DNA of 64,000 nt from Dioscorea cayenensis subsp. rotundata. Its lineage: Eukaryota > Streptophyta > Magnoliopsida > Dioscoreales > Dioscoreaceae. The notes below the pieces were generated by a model, which saw only the letters and a program-made list of their open reading frames with translations, was not told the origin of the DNA and searched no databases. The DNA is taken from positions 28,389,916-28,453,915 of the forward strand of contig NC_052489.1 of NCBI RefSeq assembly GCF_009730915.1, given 5' to 3'. Both the position numbers and the translations under genes were made by a program. Shown here in pieces: positions 11,301 through 22,845 of the stretch; the first letter of the stretch is position 1, and each line of letters opens with the position of its first letter.

Positions 11301-13372
11301 GAAGGAAAAATTATCTTTGTTAAAATAAGAATCACAAAATTAATCACTGAACCAGAGCTTGTGCAGCTGTGTGATGAATTGAGAACAAGACAGGAGTTTT
11401 TCATTGCCCTAAACTAGAAGAGTTGGTCGGCCACCAGTCACCATGATAAACCTAGAGGAGTAATGACAAAATGTAACAAATGAGGTAGCAATCTGAGGCA
11501 GCACAATGTACCATATATAAAAAAAAAAATTAAAGCAGTCTTTTATTTAGTCAATCACTATTTGGTGGCCTCAGTTCCGTAGTCAATGGGCTAGTAAGAA
11601 TTCAAACTTTGACATCATAAAAGCATTAAAAATGTAACACTAGTTATAATAAAATTCAAAATTTTGTTTCTTTCCTTACATAAACCATTGTCATTATTCT
11701 TCACTTGGCATAGCGAAGAATATTACAAATAATCAACCATAAAAGCCAAACCAGGATGGCTGACTAAGAGATAATCTCAAAGTTTATCAAAGAGAAAACA
11801 CATGGATAAAATAACTAGGTGGCAAAGTTCCATAAACATACACATGTATCATCTGATCCAGAAATCAGAAGAGAGCCTTTAGAATTCCACGCCAATGCAT
11901 TGACACAGCCTTGATGACCCTGTCAACAGATGGTATTAGCAAGAAAAATAAATAAATGGCCATGTAAACAAATATCACCGCAATGCACCGCTTCATATAC
12001 CATGCAAAATGGAAAGCTAAACTACAAAATAAAACATTATAAGAAAACTCAATCCATATTTCATGCAATATACTTATGAAACCAAACAAGATTAAGCACC
12101 AACTAAAACTCAAATGAAAGCATATTACAAAAGGAAATATATTTTTAGCAACTGACAAAGTCATTAGGCAGTTCAATCAATATTCACAATACATCAACCA
12201 CTGTCAAAAAAATTGACAAAAATCATGATACCCAACATTTTCAGCGCTAGCACACAAACAGCACAATGGTTGACTATCCAGTAACAACCTAATCTTAAAG
12301 AATTCTGACAAGACACAAAGGAAGCATACTATCAAGTCATAAAAATGATACACAAGATACAAGGGATATGGTATTGAACCATATAAAAGTAATCTTCCTT
12401 CAAAAAAATATCTAAACATTAATCATTTATGTTTTTGCAAGGGGAAATAGTGAGAGATAAAGGAAGTGTCTGTATTGAAACTATAAAAGCCAAGAACAAT
12501 TTTCACATTTAGCATACCTCCATTTCCTTCTTCAAGGTGAGCCTTTGTATAAAAAGATGAGTGCATTTTGCAACTTGAGGTTTATGTCCCTGCATATGTA
12601 TCAAGATTCTTTATGTTAGTCTTAAAAATACATTGTTAGAGAAGACAGAAGATTAAACCAAGATGGACTATTCATATGTAACAAAAAATTGAGAAAAATA
12701 AAGAGGAGAAGTGTGTCCACTTTTCAGCTGATAATCACCTTTACCTTTAAAACTCCAAGAAGGGGCATGGAAACACCAGTAAGGTTGCTGAACAAAAATT
12801 TCGTCTTTCCTTTTTCAGGTTCTCATTAACAAAAAATTGAATAAAAGAGTTCTTGAGATGCTAACCAGCCAAAAAGCTTGATAAAAAGTCTCTCACACAG
12901 AAAGGTACATTAAAGCCAATTCAATAAATAATAATAATACTAATAATGATATCTATATCTCTATATCTCTATAGCTCTATAAGTGTGTGTGAGAGAGAGA
13001 GAACAGAGATAGCAACCACGGATTGTTGGTCTGTGTGAGCATCAGCGTCAATAGAAACAATTGTCATCCATGAAAATCCAACAAAAAGAAAACGCACAGT
13101 AGCACCAAATAATCAATTAAAAAAAAAAAGTAGAAAATGAAACAAAGGTAGCAACTTTCTAGAAAGTAACCGATAATCAGAATCCACACTCTATCGCATC
13201 ACAACCAATAACAACCTACAAAGATCTAACAATCAAATAACACCACAAACAAATCAATAGAAAAAAAAAAACAAACAAACAATCAGGTCGAAGGAATTAC
13301 TCGAGCAGGATCTGTCCGGCGATTGTCAAGGATGCGAGCAATGTTACCATCAGCGTAGCTCCAACGGTCCAT
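8352..13372 (-). CDS. ASG2: WD40-repeat protein of the ASG2/WDTC1 (DCAF) family, 5' part, one frameshift
   Basis: Nine exons are visible: 13301-13372, 12518-12589, 11842-11919, 11015-11150, 10822-10914, 10527-10655, 10002-10117, 9786-9903 and 8352-8457. The start ATG at 13372 opens MDRWSYADGNIARILDNRR. WD40 units follow, for example GHQGCVNALAWNSKGSLLIS, FVPETSDELVVSGAADAE, VVWSASEDGTLRQYDFRE and FGRLYDRRMLPP. Known family members are substrate receptors of CUL4-DDB1 ubiquitin ligases with WD40 and TPR segments. YDFR and YDRR resemble the WDxR motifs that bind DDB1. Exon 4 is 136 nt where the phase needs 135; one extra G in a GGGG run (near 11122) shifts the frame, probably a sequence error. 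The family's TPR part and last WD repeats are absent, lying in the gap or lost. Family assignment is confident; orthology to Arabidopsis ASG2 is inferred. Confidence 0.88.
12949..13003. repeat. Compound microsatellite in ASG2 intron 1
   Basis: Repeated ATCTCTAT units run into GTGTGTGT and then GAGAGAGA. It lies within intron 1 of the ASG2-like gene, about 300 bases from exon 1. Confidence 0.85.
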
Positions 13373-13520
13373 CGCAAAAGACGAAACCCTAAACAACGTA
13401 ACCCCTAGCTCGTTCTCCTCCCTCCTCCCTCTTCTCTCTGCTTCTCCTCCCTAGGCGATGCCACCCGTCTCGCTCTCTCTCTCTCTTTTCTCACGCGTTA
13501 CGCCCTCGGTTTTGTATCCA
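13373..13520 (-). promoter_or_regulatory. 5'UTR and promoter-proximal purine-rich region of the ASG2-like gene
   Basis: The stretch upstream of the ATG is rich in CT on the plus strand (CTCTCTCTCTCTC near 13471-13485), which reads as GA repeats on the coding strand. GA/CT tracts near the start site are common in plant core promoters that lack a TATA box. No TATA box was seen at the expected distance. Confidence 0.45.
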
Positions 13521-13559
13521 TCTCCCAAAGACAAAGACCTTCGAGAGTATGTGCCAAGA

Positions 13560-15006
13560 TGATGCATCCGTTATACTTAATGGATCCGTAATCCAGTAAT
13601 CGGATCCCATGTCGGGTAATCGGATCTCATTACAAAAAAACCGTTAATTAACTTTCCATGATGGTGTTTTTGGATTTTAAATCCGTTCATTGAAATGATC
13701 CGTAAGTAATTGGATCTCGTGATGAGTAATCGGATTTCATTACATAAATCCGTTAATTAACTTTATGTAATGGTGTTTTGAATTTTAAATCCATTTGTCA
13801 TATTTATTGGATTTCACATTGAAATGATCCGTAATCGAGTAATCAGATCCATGATGGGTATGGGTAATCGGATCTTATTATATAAATCCGTTAATTAAGC
13901 TTTTATGATAGTGCTTTCACATTGAAACAATCCACGATTGAGTAATTGGATTCCATAATGTGTCCATTAACCTTTTATGATAATGTTTTAGATTTAATGT
14001 TTACCATATTTGTTAGATTTTCGCATTGAAATGAACCTCAATCAAGTAATTAGATTTCATGACGGGTAAACAAATCTCATTAAGTAAATTCGTTAATTAA
14101 TCTTTCATGGTAGTATTTTTGCTCTAATGTTTACCATATTTTTTGTGGGATTTTCACAATGAGATGTGGATGTTTAAATAATAATGATAAAAAGCCGTTA
14201 ACATTTAACGATGTCATAAATTGAGTGTTTATTGAGTTTGGAGCGTGTTTTTAATTAAGATTGATACTATGACTTAAATCAATTAACCTTTAATGATAAT
14301 AGAAGATTTTATATATTTAATTAAGCATTTTATATCACGCTTGCCTTAGCGAGATCTATGTTTATATATAATATTAAAAAATATGGACAAAACCGATCAT
14401 ATGTCGGAAAATGACTATTTATTACTTACTGGTTAACCTTTCATGATGGGTAATCGGATCATATTATATAAATTAGCTAATTAACCTTTCATGATGGTGT
14501 TTTTGACTTTTAGAGCCGCTTATCATATTTGTCGATTTCACATTGAAACAATCCACAATCGAGTAATTGATCCCATAATATGTAATCGGATCTCATTATA
14601 TAAATCCATTAACCTTTTTATGATAGTATTTTTAGATTTAATATTTACCATATTTGTTGGATTTTTCTCATTGAAATGATCATCAACCTGAGTAATCGAT
14701 TTCATAATGGGTAAACAAATCTCATTACATAAATTCGTTAATTAACCTTTCATGGTAGTATTTTGAATCTGATGTTTACCATATTTTTTGTGGGATTTTC
14801 ACATCGAAAACGTGGATGTTCAAATAAAAATGATATAAAGCCGTTAACATTTAAAAATGTCATAAATTGAGTGTTGATTGAGTTTAGAGCGTATTTTTAA
14901 TTATAATCGATATTATGATTTAAATTAGTTAATCTTTAATGATAATAAAATTTTTTATATATTTAATTGAGTATATCACACTTGCCGTAGCGAGATCTAT
15001 GTTTAG

Positions 15007-15052
<46 letters not shown>

Positions 15053-15085
15053 GAAATATGAACAAACTGATCCTATGTTGGGAAA
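13560..15085. repeat. Degenerate tandem repeat block with a roughly 0.6-kb internal duplication
   Basis: Variants of GTAATCGGATCTCATTA, ATAAATCCGTTAATTAACC, TTTCATGATGGTGTTTTTG and TTTCACATTGAAATGATCC recur in the same order every 110-150 bp. The part ending about 14410 is repeated as a larger unit at 14440-15085; both end with GCCGTTAACATTTAA, a TTGAGTGTT stretch and GCGAGATCTATGTTTA. A TA microsatellite occupies 15009-15045. No coding potential or transposon ends are seen. Confidence 0.8.
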
Positions 15086-15791
15086 AAAAAATATTAACTT
15101 TTTTTATTACAGTAATAATTATTTTTATATCATTATATTGATAAAAATTCTGCAAATTGGAGTAAATAAAATTGAGGTGTAATATGAAGAAAGAAAAAGG
15201 GAAAAATTGAAAAATGCAAAATAAAAAAAAGAACAAAAAGAAAGAGTATAAAATATTATGATTGTAATTTCTTTCATATGTTAACATCCATCAAATTTTT
15301 AATGTAATTTAATTATTTAATAAACAATCACAACAAATTAAAAATATAAAAACCCATATATTTATTTTAATTAATATTAATCAATCAAAAATTCATCAAC
15401 TCCAAACTCTTCATCTTTGAATCAGAAAACATTTCTATGATCCTTTAAAAGCCACCCATAATTCATCAATAATCTTCACCAGATCAACAAAAGAAATAAG
15501 TGCAAAACTATGATTGTGCCATAATATTGACATGCAGCTGCAAAAATTGACACTAGCAACATCAACAACTAATCAAGTGAAAAACCAAAATTTTTTCATT
15601 CCCTAAAGATGTCTAGCATAGCACAAAAGCCACAACAAAGAAGACTGTGACTTCACTAGTTTGAACTACATGACTGCATTTTTCGGGTAACAATACCCTT
15701 AAAGCTACAGCTTATCTACATCGAAGACGCTAATCTGAATAAAGTGGGATACGATATCGATTGTATTTCAGGAAACATGTGTGCTGCTAAT
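15086..15791. other. AT-rich intergenic sequence and 3' flank of the small DnaJ gene
   Basis: No gene is seen. The last few hundred bases before 15792 are likely the 3'UTR of the minus-strand DnaJ gene. Confidence 0.5.
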
Positions 15792-17669
15792 CTACCACAT
15801 TGAAAATCCCGTACCAAGACCATGGCAGCTCAATATCATTCCCTTGTTTCGATTGAGGTAATTCTGAAATTAAACAAGAAGCCGCATTCATCAGTAAAAG
15901 AAAACAAGATTAAATTCCTAACAAGAAACAAATGATATTTATAAGAGGCGGGTTTTGAATATTTTAAGGTAACAATGCTTAACAAGTTGAAATTCTAGAA
16001 AAACTGAAGTTCGCAAGCATCTATTTTTGTCATTCGGAACAAGGCATTTAAACTTTTTCAAACAGTTTTAACCAATGCTGTCAAATGATCAAGTTGTTAA
16101 AAGTGCAGCTTTGGTTCGGATCAAAATTTCAAGTAACTGATAAAGTAGTATTTTAACATAGAGATCACTGCTGCAACTGGCAGACCTCAACAACTTTATA
16201 GTTTATACTAAGTTACAAACATTAATTAAAAACGAATATACCCTATTCAATTCATAGACAGATTGACTTCTATTCAATCAGCAAAAGAGATTTTCCAGTC
16301 CTACATTATTTATTTCATAGTTCCACTAGTAGAAACTGTTAGTACCAGAGTATTTATTAGTAATACAGGCCCTTTCTACTGAGTACACAAGCTAATATAT
16401 TAAAATGTGAAATGCAAGAAAAGAGAGATTCTTACATTTAAACTGCTGCCCTGGATGTTCCTGATCCCCTGTGCATCATATTCTTGCCTTTTGACAGGAT
16501 CACTAAGAACTGTTCAGAAAACATATAAACCAGTGACAATCTGCTGAAAATCTCTACATCTACTTCTAACAAGAAAAGCAATAGAATATAAAGCATAATT
16601 AATAGCACATGCACTCATTCCGTTCTCTCACCTTTTGGGAGGATAAATGAAAACGGAGGTTCAGAAAACACAGACAACACTGAGAAAAATTCAACAAGGT
16701 TGAAAAACACACAGAAAGGGATAAAAATTAAGGTATGCACAATAGGGTACACAGTCATTACGGTTTCTCTCCAATTTTTCATTTTTCCTATTTCCACATC
16801 AACATTCATTAAAACTACTAGTAGCAACTGCAGAAAAGCTATAATTTCCCAACAATATAATGAAGTAGATAAGCAAAGCCAAAACATATGAAAGAGCAAA
16901 CACATTTACTTTAATTCAAAAATAATCTTTTAAACTTCATTCAACCAAAAAGAGTCGTCTATTAACTCACCAATTGCCGAATTTCTCGATAAACATAACA
17001 AAGCTGTGAAGCATACAAATATTTCTCATGATATAGAATTCATATTTTTAAGAAAATAGGGTATTTTTTTCCTCTCATGATTTGCTTTGCTTCACTATAA
17101 TCCAAAGAAAAGGCACAAACTTTCTGAGCAAAAAAGCATCCTTTTCAACATAAAGGCCAAGATAATCAAGTAAAAAAAAAAAAACTCCCAATTCATAGCA
17201 CAGGTACCTTGATATGCTTCGTTAATCTGTTGAAACCTTGAAGTCGCACCAGCCTCATCCTTCCTCTTATCAGGATGCCACTTCTACAAAAACAAAACAA
17301 AATGAAATTCAAAAAATTCAAACACATAACCAAACCCTAGGGTTTGAGAACATGAAATCCAAAAACTATATTTTTTAAAAACAAAAAAAAACAAAAAAAA
17401 ACAAACAAAGAACAAACCAAAGCAAGGCGGATGAAATTGGAGCGAATAGTCTCATCACTGGCATCAGAACCAACCTCGAGAATCTGATAATAGTCCTGCC
17501 AATCAAATTCGAAAGAGAAAACGAGATAAAGGACCAAGAAGAGATGAGAGAATCAGTGGGGCAAAACTAGTACCTTTGGTTTAAGAAGCAATGAGAGAAA
17601 GCCATCGAAACCAAAAGGGAAGCCATGGCCTCTTCCTTCTTTATAGAAACCGAACTCGTCTTGCGACAT
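15792..17669 (-). CDS. Small DnaJ-domain (J-protein) co-chaperone, 131 aa
   Basis: Five exons join in frame: 17574-17669, 17418-17495, 17208-17283, 16436-16509 and 15792-15863, totalling 396 nt with a TAG stop. All junctions are GT-AG and phases are consistent. The product starts MSQDEFGFYKEGRGHGFPFG. Its J domain begins DYYQILEVGSDASDE (about residues 33-47), has the HPD motif intact in KWHPDKRKDEAG and continues through FQQINEAYQ and VLSDPVKRQEYD to about residue 100. The C-terminus (NYLNRNKGMILSCHGLGTGF) resembles the tail of a conserved group of short plant J-proteins. J-proteins stimulate Hsp70 ATPase through the HPD motif. No signal peptide, glycine-rich segment or zinc finger is present, so it is a minimal J-protein. 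A TATA box lies about 95 bases upstream. Confidence 0.9.
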
Positions 17670-17760
17670 CTCTTCGTCTCCGGCGAAGATACGAACAGCT
17701 CGAAACCTCTGAAGCTTTTTTCAGGTGGTGATGGCTGACGAGGGGGATTGATTCGCGGGC

Positions 17761-17769
17761 CTATTTATA
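17761..17769 (-). promoter_or_regulatory. Candidate TATA box of the small DnaJ gene
   Basis: TATAAATAG on the minus strand lies about 92 bases upstream of the ATG, which suits a start site near 17735 and a short 5'UTR. Confidence 0.55.
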
Positions 17770-17779
17770 ATTTTTTATT

Positions 17780-19672
17780 TATTTGTTTTAAATTGTTTTT
17801 TTAGTGGAAATTGCTAAAAACAACTTGAAAGCTTGCAACATGCAAATATTCTCCTCCTTAAATTTGAATATCTATAAAAACCCCCTTTTTTTTAATACAA
17901 TGATTTTTTAAACCCCCAAGCATCTAATAGTGATTGATAGAGTTAATTTGGATCGACTGAAATTGTCTCTGCGTGGGAAGTTGTGGCAAAGTGTGACAAG
18001 GGTTTGAATTATAACGCCTCGGGTCTGATGAGCTTCTATTTAAAAACACTGAGTACTGTTTAAATATGAGGGTTTTGTTTAAAAAAACAAGTTTTTCCGT
18101 TTAAGAAATGAGTACACGTCATTACTCTTCATGCTAACCCTAAATTCTTTTTGTTAATGTAATCATGCTAACCTAAATTTTTTTCCCACAAAGCTTATTA
18201 AATTTTTTTAATGTAAATATCGTTATTTCCATATAATAAAAGAATCACTCATCTTTATGCTTGCTTTGTCTTTGTTTAACTATAGATATTTCGCTTTAAT
18301 ATATTGCATTTACGCTTTAAAAGAGTGCTTAAATATCGTTGTTTCTATTTAAATATGTACAAGTGACCAAGATTAATTGGTTTTTATACCCAGGATTAAT
18401 TTGTCAAGTAAATATTGGTTATTCTCGCTTAAATATCAATGTTTTCGCATTTAAGAAATGAATTTTTCTGCTTTAAGAAATGAGGTTTTACGTAGGTTTC
18501 TGTTTAAAAATGAGGTTTTCGACATTTGTTAAAGAAATGAGCTCTTTTGTTTAAAAAAATGAGCTATGTTAAAAAAATGAGTCTCTGCTTTAAGAAAATG
18601 AGTACATGCAAAAAGGAATGCAAAAAGAATAAAAATGTATGCAGAAAGGTTTAAGGCAATGATGGAATTTCATAATCGCAGGGGTAAAAAGTGAAGTGAA
18701 ACAACAGCGAAGGACCGCCCTGGGGTGATTCAAAACTCACAGGGGCTGTTTGAGAAATTTTAAAATGCTTAAGGGGTAAACAATAATTTTCCCTTAAAAT
18801 TATCTAGTATTTGTTCAAGTATTGAATATACTGTAAATTTATTTATTTATTTTTGCCTTGGTAAGGATCTACCAATTAATTGACAAGAAAGTTAATAATT
18901 TTTTTATATATAAATATAACAAATTTTGAAGTTGAAGAATCATGTGGTAGTCTTGTGAAGAACTAAAAATAAACTACAAGACTTACAAGAGTACTTAAAT
19001 TAATTTTAATGAACCGAATCAATATTTGAATAAAAAAATATTTTTCACACAACAAAAAGGAAATATTATTTATTTATTTAGTTATTTATTCTCAAAGATG
19101 TATATCTTTGTGGCAAAAGTATCTGAATTTTTGGAGAATGTAATCTTGGCGTGGTGGGCTGCTCGACCAAACACCCCTTTTTCTTTTCTTAGAGAAAAAA
19201 ACCATTTTCAATAATTATCTCAATAGTTATTATTAGTGGTAAAGGTAAACAAACATCTTTTGTTAATTTGAAAAATAAATTCCTAATAACAATGAGTTTT
19301 ACAAGATGCTGGGGAGAATATAAGGCAGACTATTGCAAGTGTTGTGAAATAGTAACTTCAGTAATTTGTGAAAGAACCCTGGATATCAAGAGATGCAACA
19401 CAATAAACAACCATCACGTTTTCTATAATGCCTTAAAGCATCTGATCATCAACACCCAAACGAGGGAGGGAAAAAAAAACTCGCAAATAAAAAGTAAAAA
19501 CAATAGTTGTCCTATGGAAAAAAACTTCTAATTAAGAGTCATCTGGTACATTGAGTTCCTCTATAGTTGGAATTCGCTAAACTGGTAAAAATTCATTTAA
19601 GTAAAACAGATAAAATAACCAGACAATCTCTCTTCGATAATATTCATATAAACTTCAAGCAAAACGACTGCA
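17780..19672. other. Intergenic stretch between OST4 and the small DnaJ gene
   Basis: No gene is supported. It contains the TTTAAGAAATGAG-type repeat array (18030-18610). The portion nearest 19672 is likely the OST4 3'UTR. The plus-strand ORFs at 19026-19214 and 19268-19531 have no recognisable domain. Confidence 0.5.
18030..18610. repeat. Array of degenerate TTTAAGAAATGAG repeats
   Basis: Variants of (C/G)TTTAAGAAATGAG and GTTTAAAAATGAGGTTTT recur, densely at 18440-18605 with spacing of about 20-35 bases and more sparsely from 18030. It looks like a decayed minisatellite with no coding sense. Confidence 0.7.
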
Positions 19673-19786
19673 CTAGTTCCCTTCGTATTTTGGGTCTGCC
19701 ATCACATAATGATATGCAATGACCAAAACAAATATAAAGATGCCAAGGAAGTTGGCAAAGAATCCCAAGTCCTGATCATCAATCAT
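19673..19786 (-). CDS. OST4: Oligosaccharyltransferase 4-kDa subunit (OST4), 37 aa
   Basis: A single coding exon of 38 codons starts exactly at the acceptor (TTTTCAG|ATG) and ends with TAG. The product begins [20 protein letters not shown] and continues with a short hydrophobic run to about residue 27 and a polar tail ending DPKYEGN. This matches the tiny OST4 subunit of the oligosaccharyltransferase complex, a one-helix ER membrane protein that supports assembly of the catalytic STT3 subunit for N-glycosylation. Length is the same as known plant OST4. A 5'UTR intron of about 2.45 kb separates it from a non-coding first exon at 22236-22280. It is too short for most ORF filters and easily missed. 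Confidence 0.95.
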   Translation of the reverse strand: MIDDQDLGFFANFLGIFIFVLVIAYHYVMADPKYEGN

Positions 19787-22235
19787 CTGAAAATAAAACA
19801 ACGAAGAGCAATTAGTAACATGTTAACTTTCTAATGAGGACACAAAAAACATAATGCTATGAACTTTGACTCAATGAAATCAAAGCCATATATTCACGTA
19901 TATGACAAAACTACGAGCTAGCCATGAGAAGCAAAAATAGTGAGGGTTCTTTGACAGATAAATAGATGGTGAGCAGTGATCAACAGCTCAAGTATCGTGT
20001 GCATCACCAGTGTTTCTTCTGCTTCTCCCGCCTGTAACCTATAATTATTCTTGGGCACTCATGAATCGTGCGCAAACTATAATACATAACAAGATCATTC
20101 TCCCAAATATAAGCAAGCAGTGAATAAGTGCTTCAATTAAACCACCCTTTCAAAATTTTACAAGTTCAAGATCGCAAAGATTGGTATAGTAATAAATCAT
20201 GTAAAACTTGTCCCCAAGCCACTAATTATAAGTATCAAGTTGCCCCAAGCCACTAACAATAGGCACCAAGTCTTTATGCAAATACAAATGGCAAGATTAA
20301 GTTCATCAACTTCATCACGCGAATGGTTTAAAAGGGACAGCTAATTGCACAAAACACAGATCTTTGTACATTCATAAAAGCTTGTACCTGACAGAACAAC
20401 TTCAATGAGAAACTCAAGAAGGTTGATGCGTATGAGGCAACAAAATTAATTGCACAAGCAAAACATGCAAAAAGAAAACATCATAAAAATGTGATATCCC
20501 TATCCTACACAAATATTGAAGTTAAATCATTTCCAATAGTTCCAATAGGCCAACAGGCACCCTGTAGGTTTACTTTCAGCAGCAAATATTACAGAAGAAC
20601 ATCACCCCAGATTATTTTTATAAGCACCTGTCTTTAGGTATGGATATACTCTAATTTCTAGGATTCTAAAAGCATCCCAGATTCAAATTAATTTTAACAA
20701 GGCCATCAGCAACTGTGATGAACTTCATACAATTCTTTGGCTTTATTCTGATATATTTGAAAACACAAGCCTTGAAATATTCTCATAATGGCGTAAACAA
20801 TTTCTAAAGCATATAGTATTTACTGCATTTCATCGAAATAAATTCTTTTAACTATTCTTAATATGCTCCCCACGTTAGTTCTGACCTAACAAATTTACTT
20901 GTGTTTCAGATACTATATTTGCAATACTTTTAACAAACGGAAAGGAAATAGTTTGTGACCTCCTATGCCTCCAACACAACTATGGCTCCTCAGCCTCAAA
21001 CAGCCCAAACACAATTTATCTCCTTTATCTGATTGATTTTATACACATTTTTATGGGTATTATCCTTCATTACACATAAATCCAAACAAAACCACAAAAA
21101 AAAAAGGATTCACAGCTAAAACCCAGACGATACAAAGGTACAGTAGAGAATGCAATGCCTGCAAAACTACAAGGTGAGCATCAAAACTACTAATGGTGTC
21201 CCACAAAGCAGCACCTAAATATTTAATTTATGTTCCCTCTGTATTTCTTTCTAATTCTAAATCACTCACCAAATGTGCATACTCTGAATTTTAAACTTGA
21301 CATTTTACCTTGGCTTCACCGCATCAGCTCAAACCATCCAATGGGTACATTAACATATACAAAGTAACTTAAATAGAACCCCAAAAACTGAAATGTTGCA
21401 ATCATACTTAGTACCTAGTTTCTTACAAGCTTTACTGCTCAAAAACTTGAACTTCGATAGTGCATCATATTATAGATTCCGACGAGCATCTTATCTTTAA
21501 TCCCCGTGCTCTTAGGTAATGTATTATACAGAGAACCTTGATTTATATCCTGGCATAGAACTAAGTAACTACAATCAAATCCATGGTCCTTCATCGACAA
21601 AAATATTTGGAAGATATCAGCATTGTTCAGGCCCACTTAGGCCTAAGATCACAAATTTCGTTCCATATTTATGAAAATAAAATTCTATAAGATCCCTTAG
21701 GCATCATCATTAAGCCCTTCTATAGGGAAAGAAACAATGACATCTCTCATAGCATATGCACTGGTTTCAAGTAATTAAATTCTCCCAACATAAACAATTT
21801 TTTGCCCTCAATTTATTGGTAACACTACAAAGCCTAGTTCAATCTCAAGGAAACTCTTAAATAAAACTAATTCCCGAATCTAATGAGAAGAAAACACAAA
21901 ATCCTAAATCAGAAATCAACAAACATGGTAAATAAACAAGAACTGCCTTTGCACCACCGACGCAAAGCAGATCATCAGCAACAAAATTCAACAGAGGATA
22001 AACAAGGCCAGATCCATCGAAATGTATATCCAAAAATCACAAAATCCTTCAATTCACACCAAAGGATCAAATAAAATGCAAAATAAATAAATAAACTATT
22101 CATAGATCAAGAAAACTAAATCAACTGTAACGCACGATAAGATCCACCAAATTTCTAGGGGTTTTAAAGCAAGATCTCATCTCAAAATTCAAGAAAAACA
22201 AAGCACAGGGAAAAACCCTAGTTAGAATCCCTTAC
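19787..22235 (-). other. 5'UTR intron of OST4
   Basis: The stretch is bounded by a strong donor on the minus strand (CGAAG|GTAAGG at 22235-22236) and the acceptor just before the OST4 ATG. Nothing else is recognised in it. Long leader introns in plants often support expression, but that is only a possibility here. Confidence 0.7.
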
Positions 22236-22280
22236 CTTCGCGTCGGTCTTCGATGGAACCCGAGAGAACTCGAAGGATGA
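22236..22280 (-). other. Non-coding first exon of OST4
   Basis: This is the untranslated leader exon ending at the GTAAGG donor. The start site is estimated from the TATA box about 30 bases upstream, so the right edge is approximate. Confidence 0.55.
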
Positions 22281-22302
22281 GAGCTCGAGATGGTCACTGG
22301 CT

Positions 22303-22314
22303 TAGGGTTTTATA
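22303..22314 (-). promoter_or_regulatory. TATA box overlapping a telo-box upstream of OST4
   Basis: On the minus strand the sequence reads CCTATAAAACCCTAAG, combining TATAAAA with the plant telo-box AAACCCTA. Telo-boxes are common in promoters of growth-related plant genes. The spacing fits transcription starting near 22280. Confidence 0.6.
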
Positions 22315-22845
22315 GGCCGAGAGTTGAACACGTGTCCCTTCATCACCCGTCCGATTCATGAAATCGACGACCAGAATCCACTGTAGAATTGAATAAAATG
22401 ATTATCGGATGCGGGTCCACGTTTTCAAACCCGATCCATCTTTCATTTAAATAAAAATGAATATGTAATAAGTTCTAAATTCTTGCAACCATTTTATTTT
22501 GCTTATTGTAAACAAAAAAATATATTAACATTTTATTTTGGTTATTAATTTCCAATTTTGACATTTTATTTTGCTAATTGATTTCCGATTTTGTTTAAAC
22601 AATATAGACAAGTAAAACACTAAAAATTTACACAGCGAATCAAAAGAATGTCCATTAGCTCTTCATGTTTTCCAAGTAATTAAAAGCCTAAATAACTGAA
22701 ATAAATGAATCCAAAATAGAGCAAAACACAGTTCAACCTCTCATCAACAATACAAACATACTATCTGAAGTTCTGCAAATGTTTGTAATTCACAGATGTT
22801 CATAATTCACAACTGAAATTTTGTTCTGTTTGTCTGAAGTGTTCC

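Noticed and set aside
19268-19531. An 87-codon plus-strand ORF with several Cys residues
   Set aside because: No known domain is seen, codon content is AT-driven, and it lies in the probable 3'UTR side of OST4 on the opposite strand.
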